DNA from: Alitta virens
Taxonomy: Eukaryota; Annelida; Polychaeta; Phyllodocida; Nereididae
Reading direction: 5' to 3'
Assembly (NCBI GenBank): GCA_932294295.1
Contig: OW028585.1
Coordinates: forward strand, 15,284,771 to 15,348,770
DNA length: 64,000 bases
Shown here piece by piece: positions 47,912 through 60,000 of the stretch. Numbering within the stretch: position 1 is the first letter of the stretch; each line of letters starts with the position of its first letter. The translations under genes were made by a program, and so were the position numbers. A model generated the notes under the pieces. That model did no database searches. It worked only from the letters and a program-made list of their open reading frames with translations, and was not told the origin of the DNA.

Positions 47912-50900
47912 TCAGACTGCGGATGCCCTCGTCTTTTGTTTAGGCAGAGTTTGGGCCAGTCGTGCCCAAAATTTTCTTTGGCCATTTTCAGTCGAGGGCC
48001 ATGTCATGTATGTAATAGATGATAATATTATCTGCAGATTTTCATCAATGTGTTTTCTGTCAAATTCACGAAATATTATTGGAATTATACGTTGTCGTTC
48101 TCTCAGCATTTCCTGTTGCGCCACCTGGTATTCAAATTTTGTCCATTCACTTGTGACAAAATCAGGACTCAAAACGAGGATCGTGTGACGACTGTTTTTG
48201 ATAGCCCAGATGACATTTTCTGTTATTGCTGAAACGATAATAAAATTTATTATGTACTCAAAGCTAGAAATTTCAGGTAAGGGATCGATGGCACTGGATA
48301 ATACCTCATGCATATGAACAACAGCGATTACACACCATTGTAGTCCCAAGCACTTAATTTTCTGACAATTAGTGTTTCCTAGAGGCCCTAATTTTTGGTA
48401 GTGGGAATCTCTCCCTATCTTTTTACCCCCAATATATTAAAAAGAAAACAAACAAAAAAACAGCCAAAAGTCCAGAGAGAAAATTCAAAATGTTAATTGA
48501 AGGCAGTGTCCTCCTGAAACAACACTCCCTGCACCACAATGCCTGACTTCTTGAAACCAAAATATCTCTGTTGCTAATGATCTAAATTAAAATTAATGGG
48601 CATACTGATATTCATGCCTGGAACTTACATATGAGGTAGTTTAGTAATATAGAGAAGATTGATCATAGTAAAGGAATCTGCTAATTCCATGTTGGCTAGC
48701 TATGCTGGGTTCAATCCCCAGTCCGGGCACTCTTCATGAGCTACATCCCAGCTGGATGTTGATTGCATGAGACATTAAATTGGAGATGCCTTCTGCTCGG
48801 TGTCTATGCTGACACCCCACCAATGGGTTACTTAAATGTGTAACACAGCATGGACTCCATAACACAGCGTGGACTCCAAGCCTTATCATCTCATAAATAT
48901 GTCTGCCTCTGGCAGCACAGAAAAGCCTGAAAAACTAATTGAAAATGAATCTAAATTGACACAGCCAAAAAATCATGCTGAATTCTCCAGATCTGAAACA
49001 CTCACGTGCTCCCACTAGAAAATCCTTGAAGTGAAGACAGAGTTTGTATCCCATTTCAACCTCCAACTTGCGATAAAGTTGACGGACGACAAAATGTTCA
49101 TCTTCTTCACAGGCTTTATAGGATACAAAAGCATCAAATTGGTAAGTCTCTTTTTCTGCAAAAGTAAAGAAAGTAACATGTGGAAGAGATCTCGAACCTC
49201 AGTGGCGAACACAGGGCTCTCGGCAATGCACACTCAGTAGTGGATTTGTACTGTATTTTGTGTTCCCTGCTATACAATTTTTCAAACGGTATTAAACAGG
49301 GATACCTAATGTAAATTTCTCGAGTTATCATATGTCGAAGAATTCTCAATTCTTTTTCACAATGACTGCCAAATTATAATGAATTTACTGGTATGCTGAT
49401 AAAATAAAACATAGACCTTGGTATGTCTTTAAGTAAAGTAATTGATTAATGCAACAGCATTGCTTTTTCATGATATAATTAGGTACAATAATAGACGGAT
49501 TAATGCATCTAAGAACAGTCTTAGACAACACTGAAGAAGACCAATGGCTAAGAAAAAGTATATTACACACTATATGTATGGATTACAATGGTTTAGTCTT
49601 AGAGAAATTTGTGAAAAATGCAAATACCATCAGAACGGTGGGCCCTGTGAGCAATATTCATGACCAGATGGGTTTTTCGATGCCAGATGTAATATAGCAA
49701 TCCCAGTGTTACTGCGCTTCCCAGGATTAGAGGCAGCAAAACAGCTGCTAACACATGTACGGACGATGGTACGTCTGACTCTGAAAATATTACCCAAAAA
49801 TTCAAGATTTTAAATTGGCCAAAAGATCAGGCATTATGACAAAAAGGAATATAAGTGGTGACAACAACGGCACCAAACGTCAATTAAATAGTGCAACACA
49901 GCAGCTGGACTGACATCTTAATTTTAATAGTCCTACTTACTGACTCTTGAAAGTCATGGGGCTCCCTAGTGGCAAGAGTGGTAACACTGGGTGAAGACCT
50001 CCAACCCCAGTGGCCAACATAGGGCTCTGGGCAATGCACACCCGTTATACCTGTCTAAGCATAGACATGAATGACAAACAGTAACACACTAATACAGAAT
50101 AACTAACAATAACTAAGACAAAGACATTTATTTACATGAAGAGAAACACATTTCATATACAGACATTGTTTGAAACAAGTAAAGAAATATTTAAAAGGTA
50201 TTTTTCTCTATGTGTGGGAGGCCTCTGTAAGGTCTTAAGACCGCTATCGAGAGGCCACCCAGTAACTATTTATTGTGATTTATGAAATTTCTTAAAACTA
50301 GGCATGGAAAGCCAGATAGGGAGCACTAGAACCTAGTTTAGGGAGAGCGACATCTAGGTGCAGGGAGCACTAGGCATAGGGAGAGCCATAGGCACAGTGG
50401 AGCCAGATAGTGTGCAATGCGCAGAGCCCTGTGTTGGCAACTGGGGTTGGAGGTCTTCACCTACAGCATTACCATCCTTGCCACGAGGAGGCCCAGGACT
50501 TTCAAGGACATTTATTGAATAGGACATAAACCTCTCTTAATTTATTGAAATAAATCTCTCTTAATTCAACACAGACGACATGGGTCTTTTTATCTGCCAT
50601 GAAAACTCATGTTGTGGCAATATTAAAACATTGTGTATTTTTTCTAAACTTTATGGCAATGAAAATTTGGTTAATTTGTTGTTAAAAGCACCCTTTTCAA
50701 ATGTTAGACACAATGTATTTGAAACTAAGGACACTGATTTGTCAGGTATTCCAAATTTCATATTTTCAGAAAGGGTGGCACCAGGCATAAATAATGAGTC
50801 ACACCAATGTATTTCTCATTGTAAATATTTATTGCCCAGATAGCATCTGACATTGTTTTGACGTCGGCCCTATGTGGGCGACGTTGTGTCGATGTTGGGT

Positions 50901-53680
50901 CGACTTTGGGTCGACATTGGGCCGACGTAGCATGTTATCAGGGTCCCAGATAGCATTCCAAATTGGGCCAGCGTCGTTTCTATATCGGCCGCCGTCATTA
51001 CAACATCATTATGACATCGCCAACATCGTGCCGACGTTGAAACAATTAGGAATGCTATCTAGGATGTGAAATAGTTTTGTTTAAAGGATTTAAATATAAT
51101 TACCTGATTTGGAATCACAATCCAGATGAATTCCATAGACTTTTCTTGTGGGTGCTGTTGCTTATATTTGGAAGGTTGAAAAAAAGAAAGAAAATGATTA
51201 AAGCTTGCATGTGAAGGCCTTCTGGGTAATTGGCACAGAAATTTGTGAATTTGAAAATGGAAAAAACTAAAAAAAACTGGTAATCCGTGATGACAAGTTC
51301 ATTTACCACATGTATATTGTATATTACAGGGTTTTTATTTTGCGAATCATAGTATATCACCTGCATCTTTGTATTCTTTCATCATGTTATCTTTCAATAA
51401 ATAAGGTTAATAAAGTAGTGGTCTCGTGACAGCAAATAACATTCATATGCATATAAATTGGAACTAACTTTAATATCATGATTTTTTAAAAATCATTTCT
51501 TCATTCATTCAATCATTCAATCATTCCATCAATCAATCAATAAATCATTTATAACTATAATGGTTTACTTGTAAACATTTGGAACTAACTTTAATTTTAT
51601 GGTCTATAATCATTTGGAACTAGGTTATTTTCATGGTTCACAAGCATTGCTTGCTACCAGTTTATCTCCTCTTTTTAATTGTCATATATTGACTTGATTT
51701 TGAATTGAACTGAAATTGAATGGTCTGTGGTAATTTTGAGCTTATTCATTTCATGGTTAGTATTACCATGGTATATCATAATTTGGAACTGACTTAAATT
51801 TCATGGGGAACGTTCATGGTTAATCAAGTTCTTGTGCATATTTTTTTTAACTAACTTTAATTCATTGGTTATGAACTAACATTAATTTATAGGTTGATAA
51901 TAATTTGGAACTGACTTAAATTTCTTGGTTTAATGGTGTAATTGGAATCAACTTTGATTTCATGGTTATGAACTAACATTAATTTAATGGAATATATTAA
52001 TTTGGAAATGACTTCAATTACACATCAGCAATCATGCATGGAGCCTTTGAGTAGAGTACATACTACGGATATCAGCTGGTACATGACTAGATTTGAACTG
52101 CTGGTACACATGTCAACATACTGGATATGAACTGCAGGTACTTATCAACATACTGGATATGAACTGTTGGTATTTATCAACATACTGGATATGAACTGCT
52201 TGTACATGTCAACATACTGGATATGAACTGCTGGGTACATTTGAACATACTAGATATGAACTGCTGGTACACATGTCAACATACTGGATATGAACTGCTG
52301 GAACTTATCAACATACTAGATATGAACTGCTGGTACTTATCAATATACTGGATATGAACTGCTGGTACATGTCAACATACTGGATATGAACTGCTGGTAC
52401 TTATCAATGTACTGGGTATGAACTGCTGGTACATGTCAACATACTGGATATGAACTGTGGGTACTTATCAACATACTGGACATGAACTGCTGGTACTTAT
52501 CAACATACTGGACATGAACTGCTGGTACTTATCAACATACTGGACATGAACTGTGGGTACTTATCAACATACTGGATATGAACTGCTGGTACATGTCAAC
52601 ATACTGGATATGAACTGCTGTACTTATCAATATACTGGATATGAACTGCTGGTACTTATCAACATACTGGATATGAACTGCGGGTACATGTCAACATACT
52701 GGATATGAACCAAGGGTACTTATCAACATACTGGACATGAACTGCTGGTACTTATCAACATACTGGATATGAACTGCAGGTACTTATCAACATACTGGAT
52801 ATGAACTGCTGGTACATGTCAACATACTGGATATGAACTGCTGTACTTATCAACATACTGGATATGAACTGCTTTACTTATCAACATACTGGATATGAAC
52901 TGCTGTACTTATCAACATACTGGATATGAACTGCTGGTACATGTCAACGCAGGCTACATCTGGATTCGGCACCTTGCACGTTTGATGATCTTCGCATTCC
53001 AATAGAACATTTTGTGCCAGAATGGATGTTCCGTTGGTGCTCCAAATGCCCATCCAGTTGTTTCCGTGCTCAGAACAAGTCAAGGAAATTGTTTCGTAGT
53101 AGGGTACTCTGTACTGTCCTTCTACAGCTGAAATAAATTCATTACATTGATTTTACACTTCTGCATTATTTATTGCCTCATTGTTATTTGCTAATTTCCA
53201 ACCATGGAAAGTCAGGAGCTATTGAATTTCAACATTTTCATTGTATCGTGCAATTTGAATCAAATTCACAAAAATAAAAGGAATATTAACCACATGACCC
53301 CTCATAGCTCCTTGGAATCTACATTTAGTGAATTTGGTAGTTTATGACATTATCATTGATCCATTGCGTAACTTTTAATGTGATGTCATCCATACAGAAA
53401 AAAAAATGGCGGAGCAGATCGAGGTCATTTGGTGCAGTATTATTTCTTTCATTGAAAAATCATCTTCTCTACCTAGATAGCATTCCAAACTGTTTCTACA
53501 TCGGCGCGATGTCGGCGATGTTAATACGATCGATGTAACGACATTGGCCTATGTACATTGAAACGATGCTAGGCTATGGAATGCTATCAAGTTAAATCTT
53601 ATCATCTTAATATTTAACATGAAATATTTATACTTACACAAAAATATCCAAAGGCATAATATGTTCCATATGTTCCTCAT
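47912..53680 (-). CDS. Compact single-pass TIR-domain receptor
   Basis: Six exons: 53638-53680, 52921-53127, 51104-51154, 49628-49780, 49006-49155 and 47912-48228. All junctions are phase 1 and sum to 921 nt, 306 residues. Exon 1 is a signal peptide (MRNIWNILCLWIFL). Exons 2-3 give an ectodomain of only about 90 residues with five Cys (TCSEH, LLECED, QTCKV, VACV, HLDCD) and one NGT sequon. I recognise no LRR or canonical Ig fold in it. Exon 4 carries the membrane helix (LAAVLLPLILGSAVTLGLLY). Exons 5-6 are a complete TIR domain: box 1 YQFDAFVSYK, YKLCLHFKDFLVGAPITENV (BB loop), SRHTILVLSPDF, the WxxxE motif WTKFE, IIPIIF, and box 3 RKFWARL. TIR domains signal through adaptors such as MyD88. 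The BB loop reads FLVG where Toll-like receptors usually have (I/V)PG, closer to IL-1R types. The splice end of exon 2 is the weakest call. Confidence 0.85.
48700..48935 (+). mobile_element. SINE family B copy
   Basis: GGGTTCAATCCCCAGTCCGG (B-box region), GAGCTACATCCCAGCTGGAT, CTCGGTGTCTATGCTGACAC, a duplicated CATGGACTCCATAACACAG-like segment, and CCTTATCATCTCATAAATAT. It lies in the intron between the two TIR-domain exons. Confidence 0.75.
49950..50507. mobile_element. Inverted-repeat element with 95-bp arms
   Basis: CTTGAAAGTC.TGGG then GTGAAGACCTCCAACCCCAG and AGGGCTCTG.GCAATGCAC at 49950-50045 reappear in inverse at 50410-50507. A third partial copy is at 49177-49226. It is intronic in the TIR receptor gene. 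Confidence 0.7.
50834..51064. mobile_element. Inverted-repeat element(s) with AGATAGCATTCCA ends
   Basis: CCCAGATAGCAT at 50835 and 50943 face GGAATGCTATCTAGG at 51049-51063. The interior is a run of TCGACATTGGGCCGACGT and GACGTCGGCCC-like words with internal symmetry. Related to 53476-53590. Confidence 0.6.
51440..52040. repeat. Degenerate repeat (TTGGAACTAACTTTAATTTCAT)
   Basis: About ten diverged copies of GGAACTAACTTTAATTTCAT-GGTTA with variable spacing, plus a CATTCAATCATTCAATC tract at 51505-51550. It lies just before the 32-bp minisatellite. Confidence 0.7.
52073..52952. repeat. 32-bp minisatellite at the TIR receptor exon 2 donor
   Basis: About 28 copies of CATACTGGATATGAACTGCT then GGTACTTATCAA (variant ACATGTCAA, some 31-bp units). 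The array runs into the inferred 3' end of exon 52921-53127. Read on the minus strand, each unit contains CCAGTATGTTGA, the sequence used as donor. Confidence 0.92.
53476..53590. mobile_element. 115-bp inverted-repeat element with AGATAGCATTCCA ends
   Basis: CTAGATAGCATTCCAAACTG at the left, GGCTATGGAATGCTATCAAG at the right, and CGGCGCGATGTCGGCGATGT within. Same family as 50834-51064. It lies in the first intron of the TIR receptor gene. Confidence 0.65.
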
Positions 53681-55140
53681 TATTAACTAAAAACCCTCAC
53701 ATAAAGGGGTTTATTCCGTCGATCATATTAAATGCTTGCTGAATGCGTAATATACAGATATAGACTATAATATTATGCATGCGTAGGTGTTGTTTCATCC
53801 GTTAATAAATACACATAATTCCTAGAATGCAACATTTCACCAGGATATTTCACAAAATGTTAATTCTGTTGAACATGATTTTAATCATCCAGACTGAGCC
53901 AGTGTGGTCGTGTTGTAGATGTGGCCAATAGAATCCCAGAGAATCCATAGTCGGAATTTCAAAGTGAATCTAGAGCATGGAAACTTTGTTTCAAATTATA
54001 TAGTCCTATGATAGTAAGTTAGGTATAAACTACTTATGTATGAAGCTTTTTTACCCCTCAGAGCAGAACTGTGGATTAACTGTCATTTATGCGATTATTG
54101 TAAATTTTATTTATTAACTTATTTTTTGAAGTCTACCACTGAGTTTCTGTCCCCTACGACTGGTTGCAAAAATGAAATTTGAGATAAATTTTTTTTTTAG
54201 GACTAGAATGGCCCCTTGGCAGCAACATCAAAGATTTATTAAAGGGGTCACCCTACTTGAAGCAAGTTTTCAATAAACTTGAAATATTGTATGATCGATG
54301 AATTGCTTTGGGTGAAATACAAAATCAGAATGAATATGGTCTATATTCACATAACTATTGTTGATCTAGCAGTTTCTTTATCCAAAGTATCTTTTCTAGT
54401 CATCAGCTGATTAGTTACCGAGAATGTAATTTCATGAAAAATGCTATATTTTCCACTGCTTTTGTTTAAATAGTAATATTTGGGCTTTTGTTTGGAAACA
54501 TAACTTTTGGTTGTTCATGGACTAATTAGACAAAGTAATTTTGATGTACAAGAACTAATGATTGGCTTTTGAAGAATAAGATATAATTTTACATCCTGGA
54601 TCTGGGCCTAAGAGCGCACATAAGTCATGAAGAGCTTGACCGAGTAGGCACAGCTCATCCTTCACACAATGATGTTTTCCCTGGCACAACATCTGAATAT
54701 CTGTAACTCCTTCACACAGAAATAGCTATTTCAGTAGGATCAAAAGAATGGAATCACATACAAAACAATATTAAATTGTCAACATCAAAACCCCTTTTCA
54801 TAAAAAGCCAGCAAAACCTTTCTTAAAACAACCCACACTGGAGCCAATAGCAATTTCTTATACTACTGGTCAAATATATATTTATTTTAATTGTGTATTT
54901 TCATTTTTTAATCCAGTTAGTATATGCCTCATACCACTGGACTGCGACAGAAACAAACATATTTACTTTCCTGCACAATCCAGGGTCCATATTACTCGTA
55001 TTTGTAATTTGGTACCAATAAAATCAAATGAATCAAAAAGTATCAGTTGATTCCTCATTGCCTCGCTTTGTACTCAGATATAAGTATTGTGATGTCATAA
55101 GCAGACAATGGCCATGGTGAGGTCACAGAGTGCAATAACA
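53681..55140. other. Region upstream of the TIR receptor gene, no gene seen
   Basis: AT-rich unique-looking sequence upstream of the inferred start codon at 53680. It should contain the promoter, but I see no clear core element. Confidence 0.5.
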
Positions 55141-55150
55141 ATGGACAAGT

Positions 55151-55365
55151 ACACTCAGTGACATTGAACTTTGCCATGACAGAAATTTTGCCACCCTCCA
55201 ACGAACACAAATACCTACCTGGTACTTTGTATTTTGTAAAACAAAACTAACTTCTCACAATGTTCAACCCTTTTGCAGCATTGTACTGCCAGTTAGAGGT
55301 GCTTGTGATAGTTTATTAAAGTGGCGAATTTCGATGTCATGGCAAAAATCAATGTCCCCAAGTGT
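55151..55365. mobile_element. Inverted-repeat DNA element, ACACTCRG family, copy 3
   Basis: Ends ACACTCAGTGACATTGAACT and ... AAAATCAATGTCCCCAAGTGT. Internal GTGGCGAATTTCGATGTCAT matches copy 2. Confidence 0.75.
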
Positions 55366-55559
55366 AATGATGTCATAATACGAGACATAATCAAAATGAG
55401 GTCAATGAGGCAAAATTGCCAACATGGCTGCCGCGTGAAACAAGTGTATATATGGATGCATATTGGTCCACTAGTCACCCAGTATTTTACTCTTCATTAA
55501 GAATATGTCATCTTGAGGTAAAATGTAATATTAATTTACAAGCACTGAGAAGTCTGTGG

Positions 55560-56112
55560 ATTAGGGCTTTATGTTACGTTCAGTATTTCTGCTGATGGGC
55601 TAATTAGGATAAACAGGGACATGGAAATGAGATGATGAATGAAACCGCCACCACATTTGACTCAACCAGGAATTGACCCACAGTGGTTGGCACTAAGAAA
55701 ACTTCACCTGAAATCGCATCCGTGCCTTGACCACTTCCACAATATGTCCAATAATTTTCTTTTATTTTGTATAATGACTTGTACTAAACTATGAAATTAT
55801 TGGACATATTGTGGAAATGGTCAAGGCACGGATGCGATTTCAGGTGAAGTTTTCTTAGTGCCAACCACTGTGCCCCCAGGGAGGGTCAATTCCTGGTTGA
55901 GTCAAATTTGATCAGTTTCAACTATCAAAAAAAAAAAAATTTAACGGCCGTTCAGCCAATCAGACGTGGCGATTCATCAAAAAGACTCGCCTGCTGAACA
56001 GCGCGAAGGCCTTGCAACAACCTTTTTTAGACCCGCAAGGTTTCTTAGTGGTTGGAAGCCCAGTGCACTACCCCTGAGTAGGCCCCCATCCCTCTGTGGA
56101 AGAAGTGTGTTA
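55560..56112 (-). mobile_element. SINE family A pair forming a long hairpin
   Basis: 55560-55655 is an inverted tail segment (GTGGATTAGGGCTTTATGTT ...). 55656-55757 and 55792-55908 are inverted copies of each other (TTTGACTCAACCAGGAATTG ... TTGGACATATTGTGG), about 100 bp, one mismatch and one indel of about 12 bp, loop about 34 nt. Further right, 56035-56090 on the minus strand reads as a SINE head (GGGGGCCTACTCAGGGGTAG). Confidence 0.75.
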
Positions 56113-56589
56113 ATTCTAGAATTATACTTATGTGACTACGTCTCTTGCCTCACCTTATCCCATCACAAGCAAGATTCCAACTGAGACTCTTGTAATTTAT
56201 CTGCAGTTAGCGTTGGTCTGTGGGTTGCCCCTCGGCAGCAATCATCTCAGAGATGTCACCCTGCATGTTAAATCTTTATTAGCACAAACATGACAAAACA
56301 AAGATGTCCTGCATCATAAAAAGTATTTAGAAGTATACAATCTTAAAGTACAAAATATTAACATTCTAGGTGGGATTTCTATACCTAATATTTCTAAAAA
56401 TTGCTTCAGTTATACATTGTCTTTGATATAAACATGAGATTCCCTTGTGCTAATTTCAAACATTTTCAGTAATGTTTTATAAATTGGGTCACTCTCAATT
56501 ACCAGTGATATATCATTGATACATCAACACTCTAATTACATTTACATTGTGCTACAAAAACAGTTTGTCCAAATACAGATGTAGGATGT

Positions 56590-56950
56590 AGGATGGATAC
56601 TACTTTTTCACCCAAATGCATTACTTACATGAATTATGCAGATTGACATCAGTTCAGTCTGATTCAAGTAACAGGTTTTAACTATACTCCAAGGGCACCT
56701 AAATATACACAATATAAACAATATATACAATATATACAATATACACAATATACACAATATATACACAATATACACAAAGCACATTGCACTAGCCAGACTA
56801 GCCAGACTGTATGGTAAATTTGACAGTTGGACCAATGCTGGTTGAACTGTCAATTCTACTTCAGAAAGTATAACTAGAGATCTGAACTTATGCACCATGA
56901 GTCCAAGACACAAACAAAGTCAGCAGCTGCTATCTCATTAATCTTTATTG
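56590..56950 (-). other. Downstream flank of the FEM-1 gene with poly(A) signal
   Basis: AATAAA on the minus strand at 56944-56949, about 71 bp after the stop at 57020. Beyond it is an ATATACAATATACACA-type simple repeat (about 56703-56777). The 101-codon minus ORF is simple-repeat derived. Confidence 0.5.
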
Positions 56951-57019
56951 CAGACACACACACATACATTAGATACAATATATGGGGGTCCATATCCTGA
57001 ATGTTTTCATTTTGTGTGC

Positions 57020-60000
57020 TTAGTGTAATTTGACAAAGTCAACCAACGACTGTGGTATTTCACCTTTGTAAGAAATATTAGATTCCTTTATAAAAATTGC
57101 ACAAATGCATTGCAAATGAAGCATTCCTCTTTCATACTTCTCAATCAGGCCAGCTATGTGTGTCATCGAAGTATTATATTCCTTTCCTCGGACGAGAACC
57201 AGATCCAAGGCAGTTTTGCGTTGTTTGTTTCTAGCGTGGAAGTGCACGCCTTCATCCAATAGCAGTTTTACGAGTCCTGATATCTCCTCTGGCCCCATGG
57301 CTGATGATATGATGGTGTGAAGTAGGGTATTGCCATCACTGTCTGTAACATCTAGGTCTAAACCAGCATCGATAAACATTTGCAGAAATAGGTGTTGGAC
57401 TTGGAGAGGTTCGTTGCATAACAGTGCGCTGCAATGATGAAATAGAAAATGCCCAAGTGGTTTTGTATATCCTGATGACGAATGTAGGACAGGTAGCTGC
57501 ATGTACACTTCTTTGAAAAGTATATCCCAAATTCCATGTTTTGTGGCAGACATGTCACTCAGATGATACTTTCTCTTATTTGACAGTATTATTAACTTAC
57601 CAATTGCCCCTAATACTAACTCGTAAGCAGAAATCAACTCCTGAATGCATCCATACTTTGTTTCGGTCCTCAACACAGCTTGCGTTTTCCTACAACTTTC
57701 AACACCTATTAGCACCATTTTGCATAGTGTACTGTTGTCGATTGGAAATACTGGCTTGAACCATGCGTTAAAAAAAGTATTATTTCCTCTAATAATTTCA
57801 TAAAAGTAAAGACTGTCACTACTCTCTTCAAATCTATCCAAGTAACGTCTGATGAGTGTGTTCAACTGATTGCTGTTAGCAAAGAGCCTTACTGAAACAC
57901 AAAAACATAAAGCATTACATATTGAAATTCTTTATGCAATGGGCTAATTGACTCTTTGTGCAGTAGGCATGAAGTTTTACTCAAATACAGAATTACATAC
58001 TTATTGACACTCTTTGTGCAGTGGGCATAGAGCTCTACTCAAATACAGAATTACATACTTATTGACACTCTTTGTGCAGTGGGCATGGAGCCTTACTCAA
58101 ATACAGAATTATTTACTTATTGACACTCTTTGTGCAGTGGGCAAGGAGCCTTATTACTCAAACACAGAATTACATATTTACACTCATTCAGAAAACCAAC
58201 CTCAAAAACTTTCGTCTCTCCTTATTATATGTATATGTATTTTGCAATTGTGAAAAAAAAAGTAGTACTCAAATGTATATATATATATATTACTGGCAAT
58301 AATAAGGAGAGGCTAAAGTTATTGAGGTCGGTTTTCTGAATGAGTGTAAATATGTAATTCTGTTTTTGAGTAAAGCTTAGTGTTTAGTATTGTTATTGAA
58401 CCTGAATTGTTGTGCTAAAACTATTTGTTGGTGCTTTTTTAAACAGTATTATTACTATAATTTGTTTAGTTCTGGGTGCTTTAGAAGTTCTTAGACAGAC
58501 TATGTAGTGTTGATTAGTATTAGTCATAATATAGCTCTACTTATTTAATTATTTAAACTGTTGATCCATGTATTTCTATTATATTTTTATTTTTTGCCAT
58601 TTATTATCTTGTCATGCTGACACTTAGCTGTCAATAAAAATCTATATATATCATCTAATATGACCAGTGGTTTATTACTGTACTTTTTTAGTACTATTGG
58701 TCTATGACGATGTTGCAAAAATGCCATCTGGATTTGTTACAATGTACCATATTATCACAGGAATAACTATTCGAAATTGTGGTTCTTGTCTTCCAGAATG
58801 ATGTCTAATATAAGAGTAAAAAGTAAAAATATTATTTCGTTTGATTTTAGTTCTATCATCCTTATTCTTCTTGAAATATCATGGAATAAACTTATTTTTA
58901 CCTTTGAGAACATCTAGGCTCCTGAAATTTACACATCTGCCATTAAATATTCTCTCCCTTGCCAACTCAGATTGCAATTTCAGTTGATGAGGATCATTTT
59001 CATACATTTCGAGCTCTTCCATGGTCTGCCATTCTTTTGTGAAGCCATAACATTCCAAAGGTTCTAAGATTTCTTTCGGAATGTTGTATTCAATGCGCAT
59101 TGAAGTCGCTTTTGCTAAGCAGTCAAAGGAGAATGGGTGCATTATAGCGACAGTTTCATAAGCATTGATAATCTCTTGGATTGAGAAATACTGTCCTTCT
59201 ATCATTTCCTCTGTCAAGTCAGAGTCACAGTGCACTGCGATGTCTAGCGCCTTAAAACCGCTTTTATTCGTTATCGTAACATCCGCTCCATTTTTAAGCA
59301 GAATGTAGGCGAGGTCCGAGTTACCATGGTAACATACATAATGAAGAGGAGTGTTGCCAATGGAGTCTTGTTTATTGACCTCTGCTCCATTCTCTATCAG
59401 CATCCTCATCACCATAGGTGGTCCATCATTAAACCATCTGCAGTCATAATGCATCCCGGCGACATGTAATGCCGACTGACCAATCGCATTCATTTGATTA
59501 ACATCCGCTCCAGATGAAAGTAATTCCTCAACGACTAGAACTGCACTTCTTCTTGATGCAATAAATAAAGGGAATACGTCATCCATTGCTCCATATCCAC
59601 CTTGAGACCTTGAAACAGGTCCCGATGAACCTAAGGAGCCAGTTAGAGTAACGTTGGCACCATTTTTCAGCAACATTTGCACAAATTGCAATGATGCTGA
59701 AAGAAAAAAAAAAAAAAAAAGAAATTGGGGTATAACATATGCAGCTGATATTCTGTCTGGACTTTCTTTTTTAGTTGCTCAACCAAACTAAGTCAGATTA
59801 TACCTTGGGTCGACAAAAACACTTTGACCCAATATGAGTGACCTTGACCCAATTCTCAAGGTAACAAGTCACATTTTACTCAAATTTGTAAAATTTCAAA
59901 TTGCAATAACTCAATAATTAAAAGAGCTACTGACTTGTGCTTCACATAATTATGTTTTTAGGTACTAAAGGGCCTTCGATTCCCACTCATCAAATTGACA

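Noticed and set aside
53681..57019. Search for leucine-rich-repeat exons that would make the TIR gene a Toll-like receptor
   Set aside because: No minus-strand ORF with LxxLxLxxN spacing found; the signal-peptide exon at 53638-53680 already starts the gene.
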